In this document: piece by piece, positions 17,763 to 25,070 of the stretch
Position numbering within the stretch: the stretch's first letter is position 1
Layout: every line of letters begins with the position of its first letter
Assembly (NCBI RefSeq): GCF_003148765.1
Contig: NZ_QGGV01000008.1
Location: 1 to 64,000, forward strand
Reading direction: 5' to 3'
From: Silicimonas algicola
GTDB lineage: Bacteria > Pseudomonadota > Alphaproteobacteria > Rhodobacterales > Rhodobacteraceae
Length of the DNA: 64,000 bases
Translations under genes and position numbers: made by a program
The notes under the pieces: model-generated
Told to the model about the DNA's origin: nothing
What the model saw: the letters and a program-made list of their open reading frames with translations, nothing else
Database searches by the model: none

Positions 17763-18470
17763 TCAGCCGCCGATGCGGTCGAGGAAGCGGGTGGCGGCGT
17801 CATGGAGCGCGCCGTCGAATGGCTGGCCTGGGACGATGGTAACGGCGATACGGTGGCGGACTTCGCGCGCACTGGCATCCTGTCGGGTAAAATCAGTCTC
17901 GATGGAATCAGTAGGCCGCGAGAAGACCGGCGAGCGGTCGTCCGAGAGGGTGACGTCGAAGCTCATGGCATAGTTCACTTCGCTCGGAGCGTGGCCGGCG
18001 TGCGCCACCAGCCGGTCGGTTTCCGTGACCCATTCGGCAAGACCGAGGCCGCCTTCGATGAACCGCAGGCCAGTCGCCGTAAGCGGCGCGTCGGCACTCG
18101 GGCAGGCTAGGGTATCGCCTAAGGTGTGGATGATGCGGAAATCCATGCGCCGGATCGCCGTGCCTTCCGGCACGCGGTCTCGGCGAAGCGTCAAATCGGT
18201 CGACGCGATGGGGATCGTCAGGGTGATACCACCGCCGGTAGATTCCGAAACGCGAACCAGCAGACTAAGCGTGATGTCGGCCTTCCTTGCAATAAATCCA
18301 GGATCGGCGCGAGCCGCTGCGGCGTCGAGTTCGCACTGCGCAGCGACCAGAATGTCGGCGGCGCGCAGAAAGTCCTCGGGGCTGCCGGGCGGCGTTAGTT
18401 CGGGCGGGTCGCCGTCGCAGGCGGCGAGTATGGCGATGAACGCGAATGCAAGAGGTCTGGGCAGCGGCAT
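17763..18470 (-). CDS. Putative lipoprotein of unknown function
   Basis: A 235-residue protein with a lipoprotein signal (PLAFAFIAILAACDGD; lipobox Cys ~18). The mature part contains a helical stretch (EDFLRAADILVAAQCELDAAAARAD) and then beta-rich sequence (ADITLSLLVRVSESTGGGITLTIPI, DDRSPVFSRPTDSIETDF). The first part is reminiscent of small ‘trypsin-co-occurring’ type domains, which is a weak similarity. No operon partner is evident; it stands alone between a recombinase scrap and dodecin. Confidence 0.6.
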   Translation of the reverse strand: MPLPRPLAFAFIAILAACDGDPPELTPPGSPEDFLRAADILVAAQCELDAAAARADPGFIARKADITLSLLVRVSESTGGGITLTIPIASTDLTLRRDRVPEGTAIRRMDFRIIHTLGDTLACPSADAPLTATGLRFIEGGLGLAEWVTETDRLVAHAGHAPSEVNYAMSFDVTLSDDRSPVFSRPTDSIETDFTRQDASAREVRHRIAVTIVPGQPFDGALHDAATRFLDRIGG

Positions 18471-18874
18471 TCGGGTCCTTCGGTTCTGTCGCGATCCGAG
18501 ACTCCGCGCCGATATTTTAAGCTAGATCGGGTGACGGTTTTGGACAAGAGCCGGTGTGGATATCGGTCCGGCTGATGTGTCGGCGGTGAACACCCAGTGA
18601 TTTTTTTTGCGAACTGATGCCGCTTGGGAGGGTACGGTCAAATCAATCCGCTTGGCGTGCCTCTTGCCTCCCGGAGCGTTGTCACTCCAGCACAGCGCTC
18701 TAACTTGCATGGTTACCAGCAAGCACCGCTACGAGACGGCAGCCACAATGCGTGGCAAGCACCGCAGCGGATACCGTTGATCTGACGATGACCGCTAGGT
18801 GCCAGCGCAGTGGGCGGCGAGGTAATCGGCGCGCCCCGAAGACGGGGCCGTTCCAACAGCAAGGGAGAACGAGA
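18471..18874. other. Intergenic stretch, nothing recognised
   Basis: About 400 bp between the lipoprotein and dodecin genes, read divergently. It must contain both promoters. An eight-T run lies at 18601-18608. I see no gene or clear operator. Confidence 0.45.
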
Positions 18875-19078
18875 ATGAGCATTGCACGCGTAACCGAGAT
18901 ATCGGCGACATCCACGACGGGATTCGAGGATGCCGTGCGCGAGGGCATCAGGCGCGCGTCCCAAACTCTTCGTGGCGTTCGTTCGGCCTGGGTGAAAGAA
19001 CAGCAGGTCCGCGTCGAAGACGGTGAGGTGGTGGAGTACCAGGTGAACATGATGGTGACCTTTGTTCTCGACGACTAA
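18875..19078 (+). CDS. Dodecin
   Basis: A 67-residue flavin-binding protein of the dodecin family, which assembles into hollow dodecamers that store or buffer riboflavin/FMN. The sequence is complete and typical: RVTEISATSTTGFEDAVREG, the stacking Trp in RSAWVKEQ, VEDGEVVEYQVNMMVTFVL. Start ATG 18875 follows AAGGGAG. The next gene begins 28 bp downstream on the same strand and is probably co-transcribed. Confidence 0.95.
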   Translation: MSIARVTEISATSTTGFEDAVREGIRRASQTLRGVRSAWVKEQQVRVEDGEVVEYQVNMMVTFVLDD

Positions 19079-19106
19079 CGAGCTCAAAATCACAGGAAAA
19101 ACCAGA

Positions 19107-19610
19107 ATGACTTTGATGGACAGATTTTCCAGCGACGACTGGTCACGCGTGCTGGAGGCACCGATGCTGGCAGGGTTTGCGATCACGGCCGCCGATCCGG
19201 GCGGCCTGATTAGCGCGGTGCAGGAGAGTGCCGCGATAGCCGGATCGCTAAGATTGGCCGCCAAGGACGGCGGCGAGGGATCGTTGGCTCACGCGGTTGC
19301 CGAGGCCTACACGACGTCGGAAGGTCGGTCCGCAGCGACGGACGGACTCAAGTCGCTGGTGAAGGGCAAGCGTCCTGCGGAGGCCTCGGACGCCGCCGTC
19401 TCGCGGCTCGGCGAGATTATGGCCTTGGTCGAGCGCACAGTCCCGGAACATGCGGCGGGGTTCAGGAAGTTCCTGATCGACACGGCAACCAAGACGGCCG
19501 AGGCAAGTACCGAGGGCGGCTTCCTCGGATTTGGTGGCGCGAGAATCTCTGAGGCCGAGCACAAAACTCTCGACCAGCTACGGTCGGCTCTTGGCGTGTC
19601 CGTCGGCTGA
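19107..19610 (+). CDS. Conserved hypothetical protein downstream of dodecin
   Basis: A 167-residue soluble, mostly helical protein starting at ATG 19107. Visible features are RFSSDDWSRVLEAPMLAGFA near the start, ISAVQESAAIAGSLRLAAKD, and a C-terminal GGFLGFGGARISEAEHKTLD. I do not recognise the family. The 28-bp spacing to dodecin suggests one transcript, so a role connected with flavin storage or stress is possible but unproven. Confidence 0.7.
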   Translation: MTLMDRFSSDDWSRVLEAPMLAGFAITAADPGGLISAVQESAAIAGSLRLAAKDGGEGSLAHAVAEAYTTSEGRSAATDGLKSLVKGKRPAEASDAAVSRLGEIMALVERTVPEHAAGFRKFLIDTATKTAEASTEGGFLGFGGARISEAEHKTLDQLRSALGVSVG

Positions 19611-19806
19611 GGTAGCGGGCGGTCCCCGGGTCTGTCAGGGGTCGCAAGGCTTGTTGGGCGCCAAAGGCCGACAAGGGCAGGGTTACGGAACCTAGGCGCC
19701 GACGTATCCAATTAAGCGCAGGCGCGGCAGGGCTGGCCCCGCCTGGCGTCTCACTCGTGACCGCAAGAATGAAGAGCAGGCGGTCACAGCCATCTCCTGC
19801 TAGCGA

Positions 19807-20107
19807 TTAGTCGTCATAAGTGCATTCCCACGGCTTGGGCCGCGTCGGCAACCTGAATGGTGATCCGCGACCGCGACGACGGTGTCAGCCCGAGCTCCGC
19901 CATGTAGCGCGCCATCAGCTCCATCTGCTTGTTGGCGACCGAGAGCCAGGGCGACTGCTGCACGTAGCCCGAGGGGGTCTTCAGGAGCATCGGCGTCTTC
20001 TGGAGCTGTTCCTCGGCCTCCACCCAGCGCTCCCAGGCCTGGCAGTAGGCCGCGAAGGCGGCGCGGTCCGCCACGGTCAGGATGCCGAGCTTGTGGAGCG
20101 GCGAAGC
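19807..20107 (-). pseudogene. Truncated P27-type phage terminase small subunit (copy A)
   Basis: About 95 residues of a P27-family terminase small subunit without its N-terminus: LTVADRAAFAAYCQAWERWV, KTPMLLKTPSGYVQQSPWL, LGLTPSSRSRITIQ. It is close to the full copy at 21370 (same KTPxGYVQQSPWL and LGLTPSSRSRITIQ). Near the end copy A carries one extra base (CAGGTTGCCG against CAGCTGCCG), which shifts the frame; removing it restores LPTRPKPWE and a stop at 19807. The homology begins directly beside the stop of the gene at 20110. It is a dead partial duplicate. Confidence 0.8.
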
Positions 20108-20109
20108 AT

Positions 20110-20811
20110 TCAGCCGACTTGCGTGTGTGCTATCATCTCTTCGAAGACGTCCAAAAACCCTGGATCGTAGGCCTCATCGACGTGGTTGTTATTCCAGAGC
20201 CCCGACCTGCGTACTCGTTCGCGTCCGCTACGATGTCCAAGCCAATGGCTACTGGGCTGGTCTGACGTCGGCTCGACGTAGCTGCTCAGTAGGGCGATAC
20301 TGTTACGTTCGAGGATACCCCGCCCACTCTCCCGACCGGGATCATCTGGAACGTCCACAAACAGCAAAGTCATTCCACCCAAGTACTCACTAACCTTCAT
20401 TTCGTGCTCACGTTCTTTAGCGCGCAGTTCACCTGAGGCAGAGGACCCTTGCCCCCAGCTATCAACGGATAGTGATGCATCGCGGTTGAGAAGGGCCTCG
20501 CCCACGAGGAGTCTGAAGATGGAGCCACGGTGGTTGCCGCCTGGGGGGCTGGTTGTGCCGCGGTGCTGGCCGAGTCTCTTCCAGAGTGTCGTGCGCGATT
20601 TCGAAGTCAGTGCGTGCGTGCCCACTCGCACGACGCGATAGTCGGTGGATGCGGCATCGCGGTGTTCTCCAGGCTCGAAAAAGAAGTAGACCCCACGCCG
20701 CGGCCAATGCAGCCGTCCATGGCATTCGGCCAAGCGGCGCCGCCCTCCAACCCGAGCCTCGAGATCATCGAGCAGCCAGTAGAAGGTGTCGAGGTCAGAC
20801 TGACGTGGCAT
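20110..20811 (-). CDS. GIY-YIG-like nuclease family protein
   Basis: A 233-residue protein. The region RGVYFFFEPGEHR followed by YRVVRVGTHAL, TTLWKRLGQHRG and GNHRGSIFRLLVGEAL has the layout of a GIY-YIG nuclease core with diverged motifs (GVY for GIY, RVG for YIG). The C-terminus (SGLWNNNHVDEAYDPGFLDVFEEM) is typical of this subgroup, so the gene appears complete. Its start overlaps the end of the DUF6884 gene by 17 bp, so they form a two-gene operon. The pair is flanked by two terminase small-subunit copies. Nuclease activity is inferred from motifs only. Confidence 0.68.
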   Translation of the reverse strand: MPRQSDLDTFYWLLDDLEARVGGRRRLAECHGRLHWPRRGVYFFFEPGEHRDAASTDYRVVRVGTHALTSKSRTTLWKRLGQHRGTTSPPGGNHRGSIFRLLVGEALLNRDASLSVDSWGQGSSASGELRAKEREHEMKVSEYLGGMTLLFVDVPDDPGRESGRGILERNSIALLSSYVEPTSDQPSSHWLGHRSGRERVRRSGLWNNNHVDEAYDPGFLDVFEEMIAHTQVG

Positions 20812-21217
20812 TTTTCAACCATCTCAACTGTTGCCCGATCTTGAGCCCTTCCATCGGGACAACGACGTTGCGAAACCGCTCGCGCAGATACGGCATCAGG
20901 TTCGCGCGATAGCGGCTTCCCGCCAACACCACGACCTCGTCGGCTTCAGGAAGCTTCTCGTCCATCTGCCTCTGCACACGACGACTCCACTCTTGCCGCT
21001 CCGCCGAAGACATGGCGTTCAGGGTCCGCTCGTATGGAGCGATTATCCGATCAGGTGAAAGGAGACCATGTTCGGCCGACAGGATGAACCAAGGCTCGCG
21101 GCTCGATTCAACCAGACGGCGCGCCTTGACGAACCAGGACGATGTATAAAGTTCTGCCGCTGGCGTTGGCTCTGGTCTTTTCCCAGCCACGCAAGACACC
21201 AGAAAAACTCGCTCCAT
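20795..21217 (-). CDS. DUF6884-like protein
   Basis: A 140-residue protein beginning at ATG 21217 (GAGG five to six bases upstream). Patterns VFLVSCVAGKR, AELYTSSWFVKARRLVE, PWFILSAEHGLLSPDRIIAPYE, TLNAMSSAERQEWS and VVVLAGSRYRANLMPYL match a family of small proteins usually annotated DUF6884, seen in phages and genomic islands and distantly like YaaA/deazaguanine-related folds. The biochemical role is not known to me. It is coupled to the GIY-YIG-like gene downstream. Confidence 0.68.
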   Translation of the reverse strand: MERVFLVSCVAGKRPEPTPAAELYTSSWFVKARRLVESSREPWFILSAEHGLLSPDRIIAPYERTLNAMSSAERQEWSRRVQRQMDEKLPEADEVVVLAGSRYRANLMPYLRERFRNVVVPMEGLKIGQQLRWLKNATSV

Positions 21218-21369
21218 ATGAACACCTCGATCACGGATGTCCCCACGTGCACCCGACATAGGACTAAGGCGATGCAACCTCCATCGCCAGCACTTAAGAC
21301 GACGCGCGAGCCTCATCTCATTATTCGACACCGCCACACGCGACGACAGGCTCCGAGGGGGGCTGGTGC

Positions 21370-21828
21370 TCAATCATCATCCGGCGTCCATTCCCAGGGC
21401 TTCGGCCGCGTCGGCAGCTGGATGGTGATCCGCGACCGCGACGACGGCGTCAGGCCCATCTCCGCCATGAGCCGGGTCATGAGCTCGACCTGCTTGTTCG
21501 AGATCGTGAGCCAGGGCGACTGCTGCACGTAGCCCGCAGGCGTCTTTAGCAGCATCGGCGTCTCAGAGAGCTTCTTCTCCGCCTCGACCCAGCGGCCGTA
21601 GGCCTGGCAGTAGCTCGCGAGCACGGTCCGGTCGATCTGCGTCAGGAGCCCGATCGCGTTCAGCGAGGCGGCAAGGCGCTTCCACTCGGCCTTGGCCGTG
21701 GGCGAGAGGTGAGCGGGACAGGTCGGGCGCTCGTGCACGGGCTTTGGCTCGCGTGCGTTCGGCGACCGCTTGCCGGGGTTGCCGTCGATCAGCTTCAGCG
21801 CCGTGGGCTTGGGTCTGCGGCCTCTCAT
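21370..21828 (-). CDS. P27-family phage terminase small subunit (copy B)
   Basis: A 152-residue protein starting at ATG 21828: MRGRRPKPTALKLIDGNPGK, HLSPTAKAEWKRLAASLNAIG, DRTVLASYCQAYGRWVEAEK, TPMLLKTPAGYVQQSPWL, LGLTPSSRSRITIQ. This is the full-length DNA-recognition subunit of a phage packaging terminase. The large subunit, portal and capsid genes that should follow are absent; instead the DUF6884/GIY-YIG-like pair and a truncated second copy follow. It therefore marks a prophage remnant. Confidence 0.85.
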   Translation of the reverse strand: MRGRRPKPTALKLIDGNPGKRSPNAREPKPVHERPTCPAHLSPTAKAEWKRLAASLNAIGLLTQIDRTVLASYCQAYGRWVEAEKKLSETPMLLKTPAGYVQQSPWLTISNKQVELMTRLMAEMGLTPSSRSRITIQLPTRPKPWEWTPDDD

Positions 21829-22242
21829 GCAGCGCTTCCTGCAAGCTTCGGCTTGGTGACCCCGAGTTGGTCGACCGTTTTCGCAGGCGACACTGCCTCG
21901 GACGGGCAACTTTCCCCAATTATCTGCGGTTCCATCGTCCGAACCTTACGGGGATACCCCCCTGCCAATTTCGCGTTTATGGTAGGTCGGGGACGGTGGA
22001 GGCGACTGTGCTCCTAGAGTTTTGACCCGCCCCCCCCTCAGGTGAGAGCCTACGGGCAGAGCCAACTGTCGACCGAGTGCCGCGCAGTCACTGGTGCTTG
22101 CTAGATCGGTGACTTAGGCGGGGGGGGAGAATAAAGTTCTCAACGCATGAACCGCCTGACCGGCGTGGGAGTGGAACGATCATAAACCGTAACAAAAAAA
22201 GTTTTTGCCCCGAGAAAAAGTTCGGAGACGGGGGATCGCCGG
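21829..22242. other. Intergenic stretch between terminase and ART-like gene
   Basis: About 410 bp between divergent genes. It has homopolymer runs (C8 near 22029, G8 near 22119) but no gene I can support. HNH or other packaging-module genes that usually precede terminase are not present. Confidence 0.45.
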
Positions 22243-22812
22243 ATGCGCCTGAACCGACAACAGCGCAGGGCCGTCAAGAGCCTGTCACGGGGCAAGAGCC
22301 TCGGCGAGACGTACGTCTTGGCCCAAGCGGCCGTGAACCTGAGCCTGGGCGCGCCGATGATGCCAGAAGAGGCAGAGAGGGCCGAAGCCATCGCCCGGCA
22401 CCACCTGGGCCGATCCTGGTTCCATGGTGGCCCCAGCGGCTTCTGCGAGGGCTTCACGTTGCTGCCGGCCGGGCAGACGGGCGCGAACCCACGGCGGCAC
22501 GTAAGAGGCCACGCTGAAGATCGAAGGCGTTGGGTTTTCATCGCCAGCGATTACGAGACCGCGGCGAAGTACGCGGCCCGGATCGGCGGCACCGTGTACG
22601 AGGTTGAACCTGTCGGGCCGGTCTATGCGGACCTCGAGGAATTCAGATCGGCGCTCATGGTGGTGGAACAGCACCTGGAGCAGAATCCGAGACTCGCGGC
22701 GCTGGTGTCCGTCCTGTCGCAGGATGAGCAGGACGCCGAGCTCGCGAAGCGTATCACGCAGTATTGCTGCGGGTCGGCGAAGGTGGTGAGCGTGGCGGCG
22801 GAGGTGGGATGA
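22243..22812 (+). CDS. Arr-like ADP-ribosyltransferase homologue
   Basis: A 189-residue protein. Residues ~57-131 follow the layout of the small Arr (rifampin) ADP-ribosyltransferases: WFHGG with His61, a LLPAGQTG segment, WVFIASDYETAAKYA, and VYEVEPVGPVYADLE with Asp130. Arr enzymes use a His-Tyr-Asp triad; here the Tyr position appears to be Phe99, though Tyr104 and Tyr110 are near. The first ~50 residues are basic and helical, the last ~50 acidic and helical. Start ATG 22243 follows GGGGG. It lies in a prophage remnant, so a target in host or phage macromolecules is more likely than rifampin; this is inference. Confidence 0.5.
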   Translation: MRLNRQQRRAVKSLSRGKSLGETYVLAQAAVNLSLGAPMMPEEAERAEAIARHHLGRSWFHGGPSGFCEGFTLLPAGQTGANPRRHVRGHAEDRRRWVFIASDYETAAKYAARIGGTVYEVEPVGPVYADLEEFRSALMVVEQHLEQNPRLAALVSVLSQDEQDAELAKRITQYCCGSAKVVSVAAEVG

Positions 22813-22813
22813 T

Positions 22814-23139
22814 CCGGGCGGCCGCGTCGGCAACGATATAGGAACGGCGGAGCCGGCCGCCCGGAGGGACAGAAGGGGTATGTGTTTCGGTCCCGGTGAG
22901 AAAGTAGTGCTGGTGGACCGACAGGCAAGGTCGCAGGAGGGGGATCCCCGCTCAGGCGCATTGTTGCCAGAGTCGCGCCTAACTGTCGCCGCCTTGGACT
23001 GCTTTTCTTGGAGAAGTGCAGAACCGAGCGGTCCCCTCTGATCGGTTACGGGGCGCAGGGCGTAGGTGAGTCCGCCTTGCGCCCCACCTGACCCTCACTT
23101 CCTCGGCGGCTTGATGTTTAGGTCCACGGCTTCCTCGGA
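22814..23139. repeat. Imperfect ~310-bp direct repeat, copy 1
   Basis: Shares an ordered set of blocks with 23145-23453: CCGGGCGGCCGC, CGCCCGGAGGGAC, GCTCAGGCGCATTGTTG, GGGGCGCAGGG, and GCCTTGCGCCCCACCTGACC. Read on the minus strand its right end contains EEAVDLNIKPPRK and a stop, a copy of the last 13 codons of the gene at 23407. A hairpin (GGGGCGCAGGGC 23050-23061 with GCCTTGCGCCCC 23074-23085) follows that stop. The copy therefore represents a duplicated gene end plus terminator-like structure. Confidence 0.75.
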
Positions 23140-23144
23140 GTGAC

Positions 23145-23453
23145 CCGGGCGGCCGCACTACCAGCACGGAATGCAGACCGCCCGGAGGGACGGAGAGCGC
23201 ATCGTCCCGATTAAGACCCTAGGCCGCGAACTGGGCTGAGCAAGGCGCAAGGTGCCTTTCCGCTCAGTCGCATTGTTGACAGAATTGAGCCTAATTCGTG
23301 CCGCGGAGCGGGATCATTGACGGACATGCTGCACCGAACATTTTCCCTCGGTTCAACTCGGGGCGCAGGGCATGTCTCCAACCACGCCTTGCGCCCCACC
23401 TGACCCTCACTTCCTCGGCGGCTTTATGATCCTATCGACGGCTTCCTCAGGAT
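23145..23453. repeat. Imperfect ~310-bp direct repeat, copy 2
   Basis: Second copy of the unit described at 22814-23139, about 312-331 bp further right, with scattered differences and small length changes. It contains the true 3' end of the gene at 23407 (EEAVDRIIKPPRK, stop at 23407) and the same hairpin at 23360-23371 with 23386-23397. Confidence 0.75.
23360..23397 (-). terminator. Hairpin after the small basic protein gene
   Basis: A stem of about 12 bp (GGGGCGCAGGGC with GCCTTGCGCCCC, one G-T pair) begins 10 bp after the stop of the minus-strand gene at 23407. There is no clear T run, so it may act as a weak or Rho-assisted terminator. The same structure occurs in the upstream duplicate at 23050-23085. 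Confidence 0.5.
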
Positions 23454-23610
23454 AACCGAGGATCTTCGCCGCTTCCCTCAGAAGGCCGATGCCGGTGTAT
23501 GACAAACGGAGCTCGGTTTGGTCGCGCCAGATGCCTTCCGCCCACTGGCGGCGCCCTTCCTTCGGGATCAGGTCATACTTGGAGCCCTTGCGGCCGCGGC
23601 GGTCAGGCAT
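23407..23610 (-). CDS. Small basic protein, third gene of the XRE/HEPN-like operon
   Basis: A 67-residue basic protein starting at ATG 23610, overlapping the end of the gene at 23603 by eight bases. Sequence features are MPDRRGRKGSKYDLIPKEGR, an amphipathic middle (WAEGIWRDQTELRL) and a Lys/Arg-rich end (IIKPPRK). No family is recognised. Its last 13 codons and the downstream hairpin are duplicated at 22814-23139. Tight overlap with the HEPN-like gene suggests the two products work together. Confidence 0.6.
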   Translation of the reverse strand: MPDRRGRKGSKYDLIPKEGRRQWAEGIWRDQTELRLSYTGIGLLREAAKILGYPEEAVDRIIKPPRK

Positions 23611-24127
23611 TGGCGTCTTCGGGACGACGCAGATTCCTAATGGCAGACCAAGTTTTGATCGCTTGGCCGAGAAGGCGGTCCACGGCATGCAAGGCCTCGT
23701 CAACGTCTTCCATGCTGATCGGGAGTGAATATGACTTCCAATCTGGATGCTTCCTTGTTCCGAAGTTCCTGAAGTACTCACACTCAAACAGGCCGTCAGG
23801 GCGCGCCTTCCAAGCGCCGTGGACCGCCATATGCCGCCCGCTGATGGTGTCATCTATTTCATCAAGAATTTCGGTGACTTGCTCCGCAAACGGGACCTTG
23901 CCCGAGGCAATCGAAGCTCTCAGGCCATCACGAAGATCCTGCGTCACCTTTCTATTTTGCAGGACAACGTTTGCTTGATCCGGATCCGACACGTCGTAGT
24001 CCTCGGCATCAATCCATATGAGCCACAGCATCTTCTCTAAATGTGCTGCGGTTTGGACGTACTGACCTTGCTTTAACAAAAAGTCTGCCGGCATCACGCT
24101 GCTGATCCAAAGCTGCTCCTGAGTCAC
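23603..24127 (-). CDS. HEPN-like protein of unknown function
   Basis: A 174-residue helical protein. Residues 98-103 read RHMAVH within SGRHMAVHGAW, matching the Rx4H motif (polar residue after Arg) that forms the active site of many HEPN ribonucleases, placed after two long helices (residues ~24-40 and ~80-97). The rest (CEYFRNFGTRKHPDWKSY, DVDEALHAVDRLLGQAIKTW) is not diagnostic. The ATG overlaps the XRE regulator stop by four bases (ATGA), and the stop overlaps the next gene, so three genes form one operon. HEPN membership is a motif-level inference. Confidence 0.55.
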   Translation of the reverse strand: MTQEQLWISSVMPADFLLKQGQYVQTAAHLEKMLWLIWIDAEDYDVSDPDQANVVLQNRKVTQDLRDGLRASIASGKVPFAEQVTEILDEIDDTISGRHMAVHGAWKARPDGLFECEYFRNFGTRKHPDWKSYSLPISMEDVDEALHAVDRLLGQAIKTWSAIRNLRRPEDANA

Positions 24128-24366
24128 CGCAGCCTCACGCCCGGCCCGCCGCCGTTCTGCGGGATGAACTCGACGCCGGCGGCTTCGAATGCGGCGCGGA
24201 TGGCAGTCATGACCGCGGCCGCCGCCTGCGGCTTCCCTGAGCCCTCGGCACGCTTGACGCTCATGGACGAAACACCCGCGGCGTGTGCCAACGTTTCCTG
24301 AGAGAAGCCGAGCAGTCCCCGTGCCGCCCGTATCTGTGCCGGCGTGATATTCTTCGCTTGTTCCAA
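24124..24366 (-). CDS. XRE-type DNA-binding regulator
   Basis: An 80-residue helix-turn-helix protein: ITPAQIRAARGLLGFSQETL, HAAGVSSMSVKRAEGSG, AAVMTAIRAAFEAAGVEFI, PQNGGGPGVRLR. This is the Cro/CI-like regulator common in alphaproteobacterial phages and islands. There is no ATG before the conserved region; I chose the TTG at 24366 (LEQAKN), which places the start within the first operator palindrome. It heads the operon with the HEPN-like and small basic genes and probably represses its own promoter and the divergent gene at 24427. Confidence 0.8.
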   Translation of the reverse strand: MEQAKNITPAQIRAARGLLGFSQETLAHAAGVSSMSVKRAEGSGKPQAAAAVMTAIRAAFEAAGVEFIPQNGGGPGVRLR

Positions 24367-24374
24367 TTTAGAAC
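24360..24374. promoter_or_regulatory. Operator palindrome 1 (GTTC-N7-GAAC)
   Basis: GTTCCAATTTAGAAC, a 15-bp palindrome overlapping the chosen TTG start of the XRE gene. It is one of two boxes with identical half sites 25 bp apart in the divergent promoter region, as expected for a phage-type repressor. Confidence 0.6.
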
Positions 24375-24384
24375 ATCCGCTATT

Positions 24385-24399
24385 GTTCTGTTTGGGAAC
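24385..24399. promoter_or_regulatory. Operator palindrome 2 (GTTC-N7-GAAC)
   Basis: GTTCTGTTTGGGAAC, the second box with the same half sites, 28 bp upstream of the ATG at 24427. Binding here would cover the promoter of the rightward gene and, with box 1, the leftward operon. Confidence 0.6.
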
Positions 24400-24426
24400 A
24401 TTAACCCACAACGGAGGAACCGCGCA

Positions 24427-24762
24427 ATGACTAAGACGCTCAACGAATGCCGAGTGGCCGCCACTCACCTGGCCGGCCTGATCGAAGGGCTGGCCCTCAT
24501 GCACAACGAAACCAACGCGAAGATTTGGGGCGACGCCATCGTGTCGACGACCGAAATCGCAGCGAAACTTTCCAAGGAGCTAATGATCGACTTGGACATC
24601 GTGAAAGGAGACCACGCAATGACCGAGAACACCTATCCCCGCGCTGAAGACGATGCCGAGCGCGCGCTCTATGACATCGAATGCCTCTGCCGCGTCGGGG
24701 TTGCGGCAAGCAACACAACCCTAGACGCGGATTCGCTGTTGTTCAGCATGGACACCCTTTGA
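24427..24762 (+). CDS. Hypothetical protein divergent from the XRE gene
   Basis: A 111-residue acidic, helical protein starting at ATG 24427 after CGGAGGAA. It begins MTKTLNECRVAATHLAGLIE and ends SLLFSMDTL. An internal in-frame ATG at 24619 is preceded by AAGGAGACCACGCA, a ribosome binding site almost the same as that of the main start (GGAGGAACCGCGCA), so a second 47-residue product (MTENTYPRAEDDAER...) is possible. No family recognised. The position opposite the repressor suggests an early-type phage gene. Confidence 0.6.
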   Translation: MTKTLNECRVAATHLAGLIEGLALMHNETNAKIWGDAIVSTTEIAAKLSKELMIDLDIVKGDHAMTENTYPRAEDDAERALYDIECLCRVGVAASNTTLDADSLLFSMDTL

Positions 24763-24837
24763 GGCTGTCCTCGCGCGCGCGCAGGCCGGCGGCGAACTTC
24801 TCGAGGCCGAGAGGAAGGCGAAGCCGGAGGCTGCAAC

Positions 24838-25050
24838 ATGAGCCTCCTGGACGCCCAAGACGAGACGGCCGCACTTATCGACATCGTCGGCGCCGTCGAC
24901 CAGCTCATCGACTCCCCCGGCCATGGCTTCGCGGTGCGGGCGCTGCTGGCCGAGGCGCGGGATCGGCTGGCAGGGCTGAAGCAAGCGCTCGACGTGACTG
25001 GCGGTAGGTTGGAAGGTGCCAAAACCCCAGAACAGAAAGTTCTAGAATAA
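24838..25050 (+). CDS. Small hypothetical protein next to tRNA-Ser
   Basis: A 70-residue acidic protein from ATG 24838 (GGAGG nine bases upstream): MSLLDAQDETAALIDIVGAV, VRALLAEARDRLAGLKQALD. It is helical with no recognised family. It is the last gene before tRNA-Ser and probably the edge of the prophage remnant. Confidence 0.5.
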   Translation: MSLLDAQDETAALIDIVGAVDQLIDSPGHGFAVRALLAEARDRLAGLKQALDVTGGRLEGAKTPEQKVLE

Positions 25051-25070
25051 CAATTGCTTACCCAAGTAAT

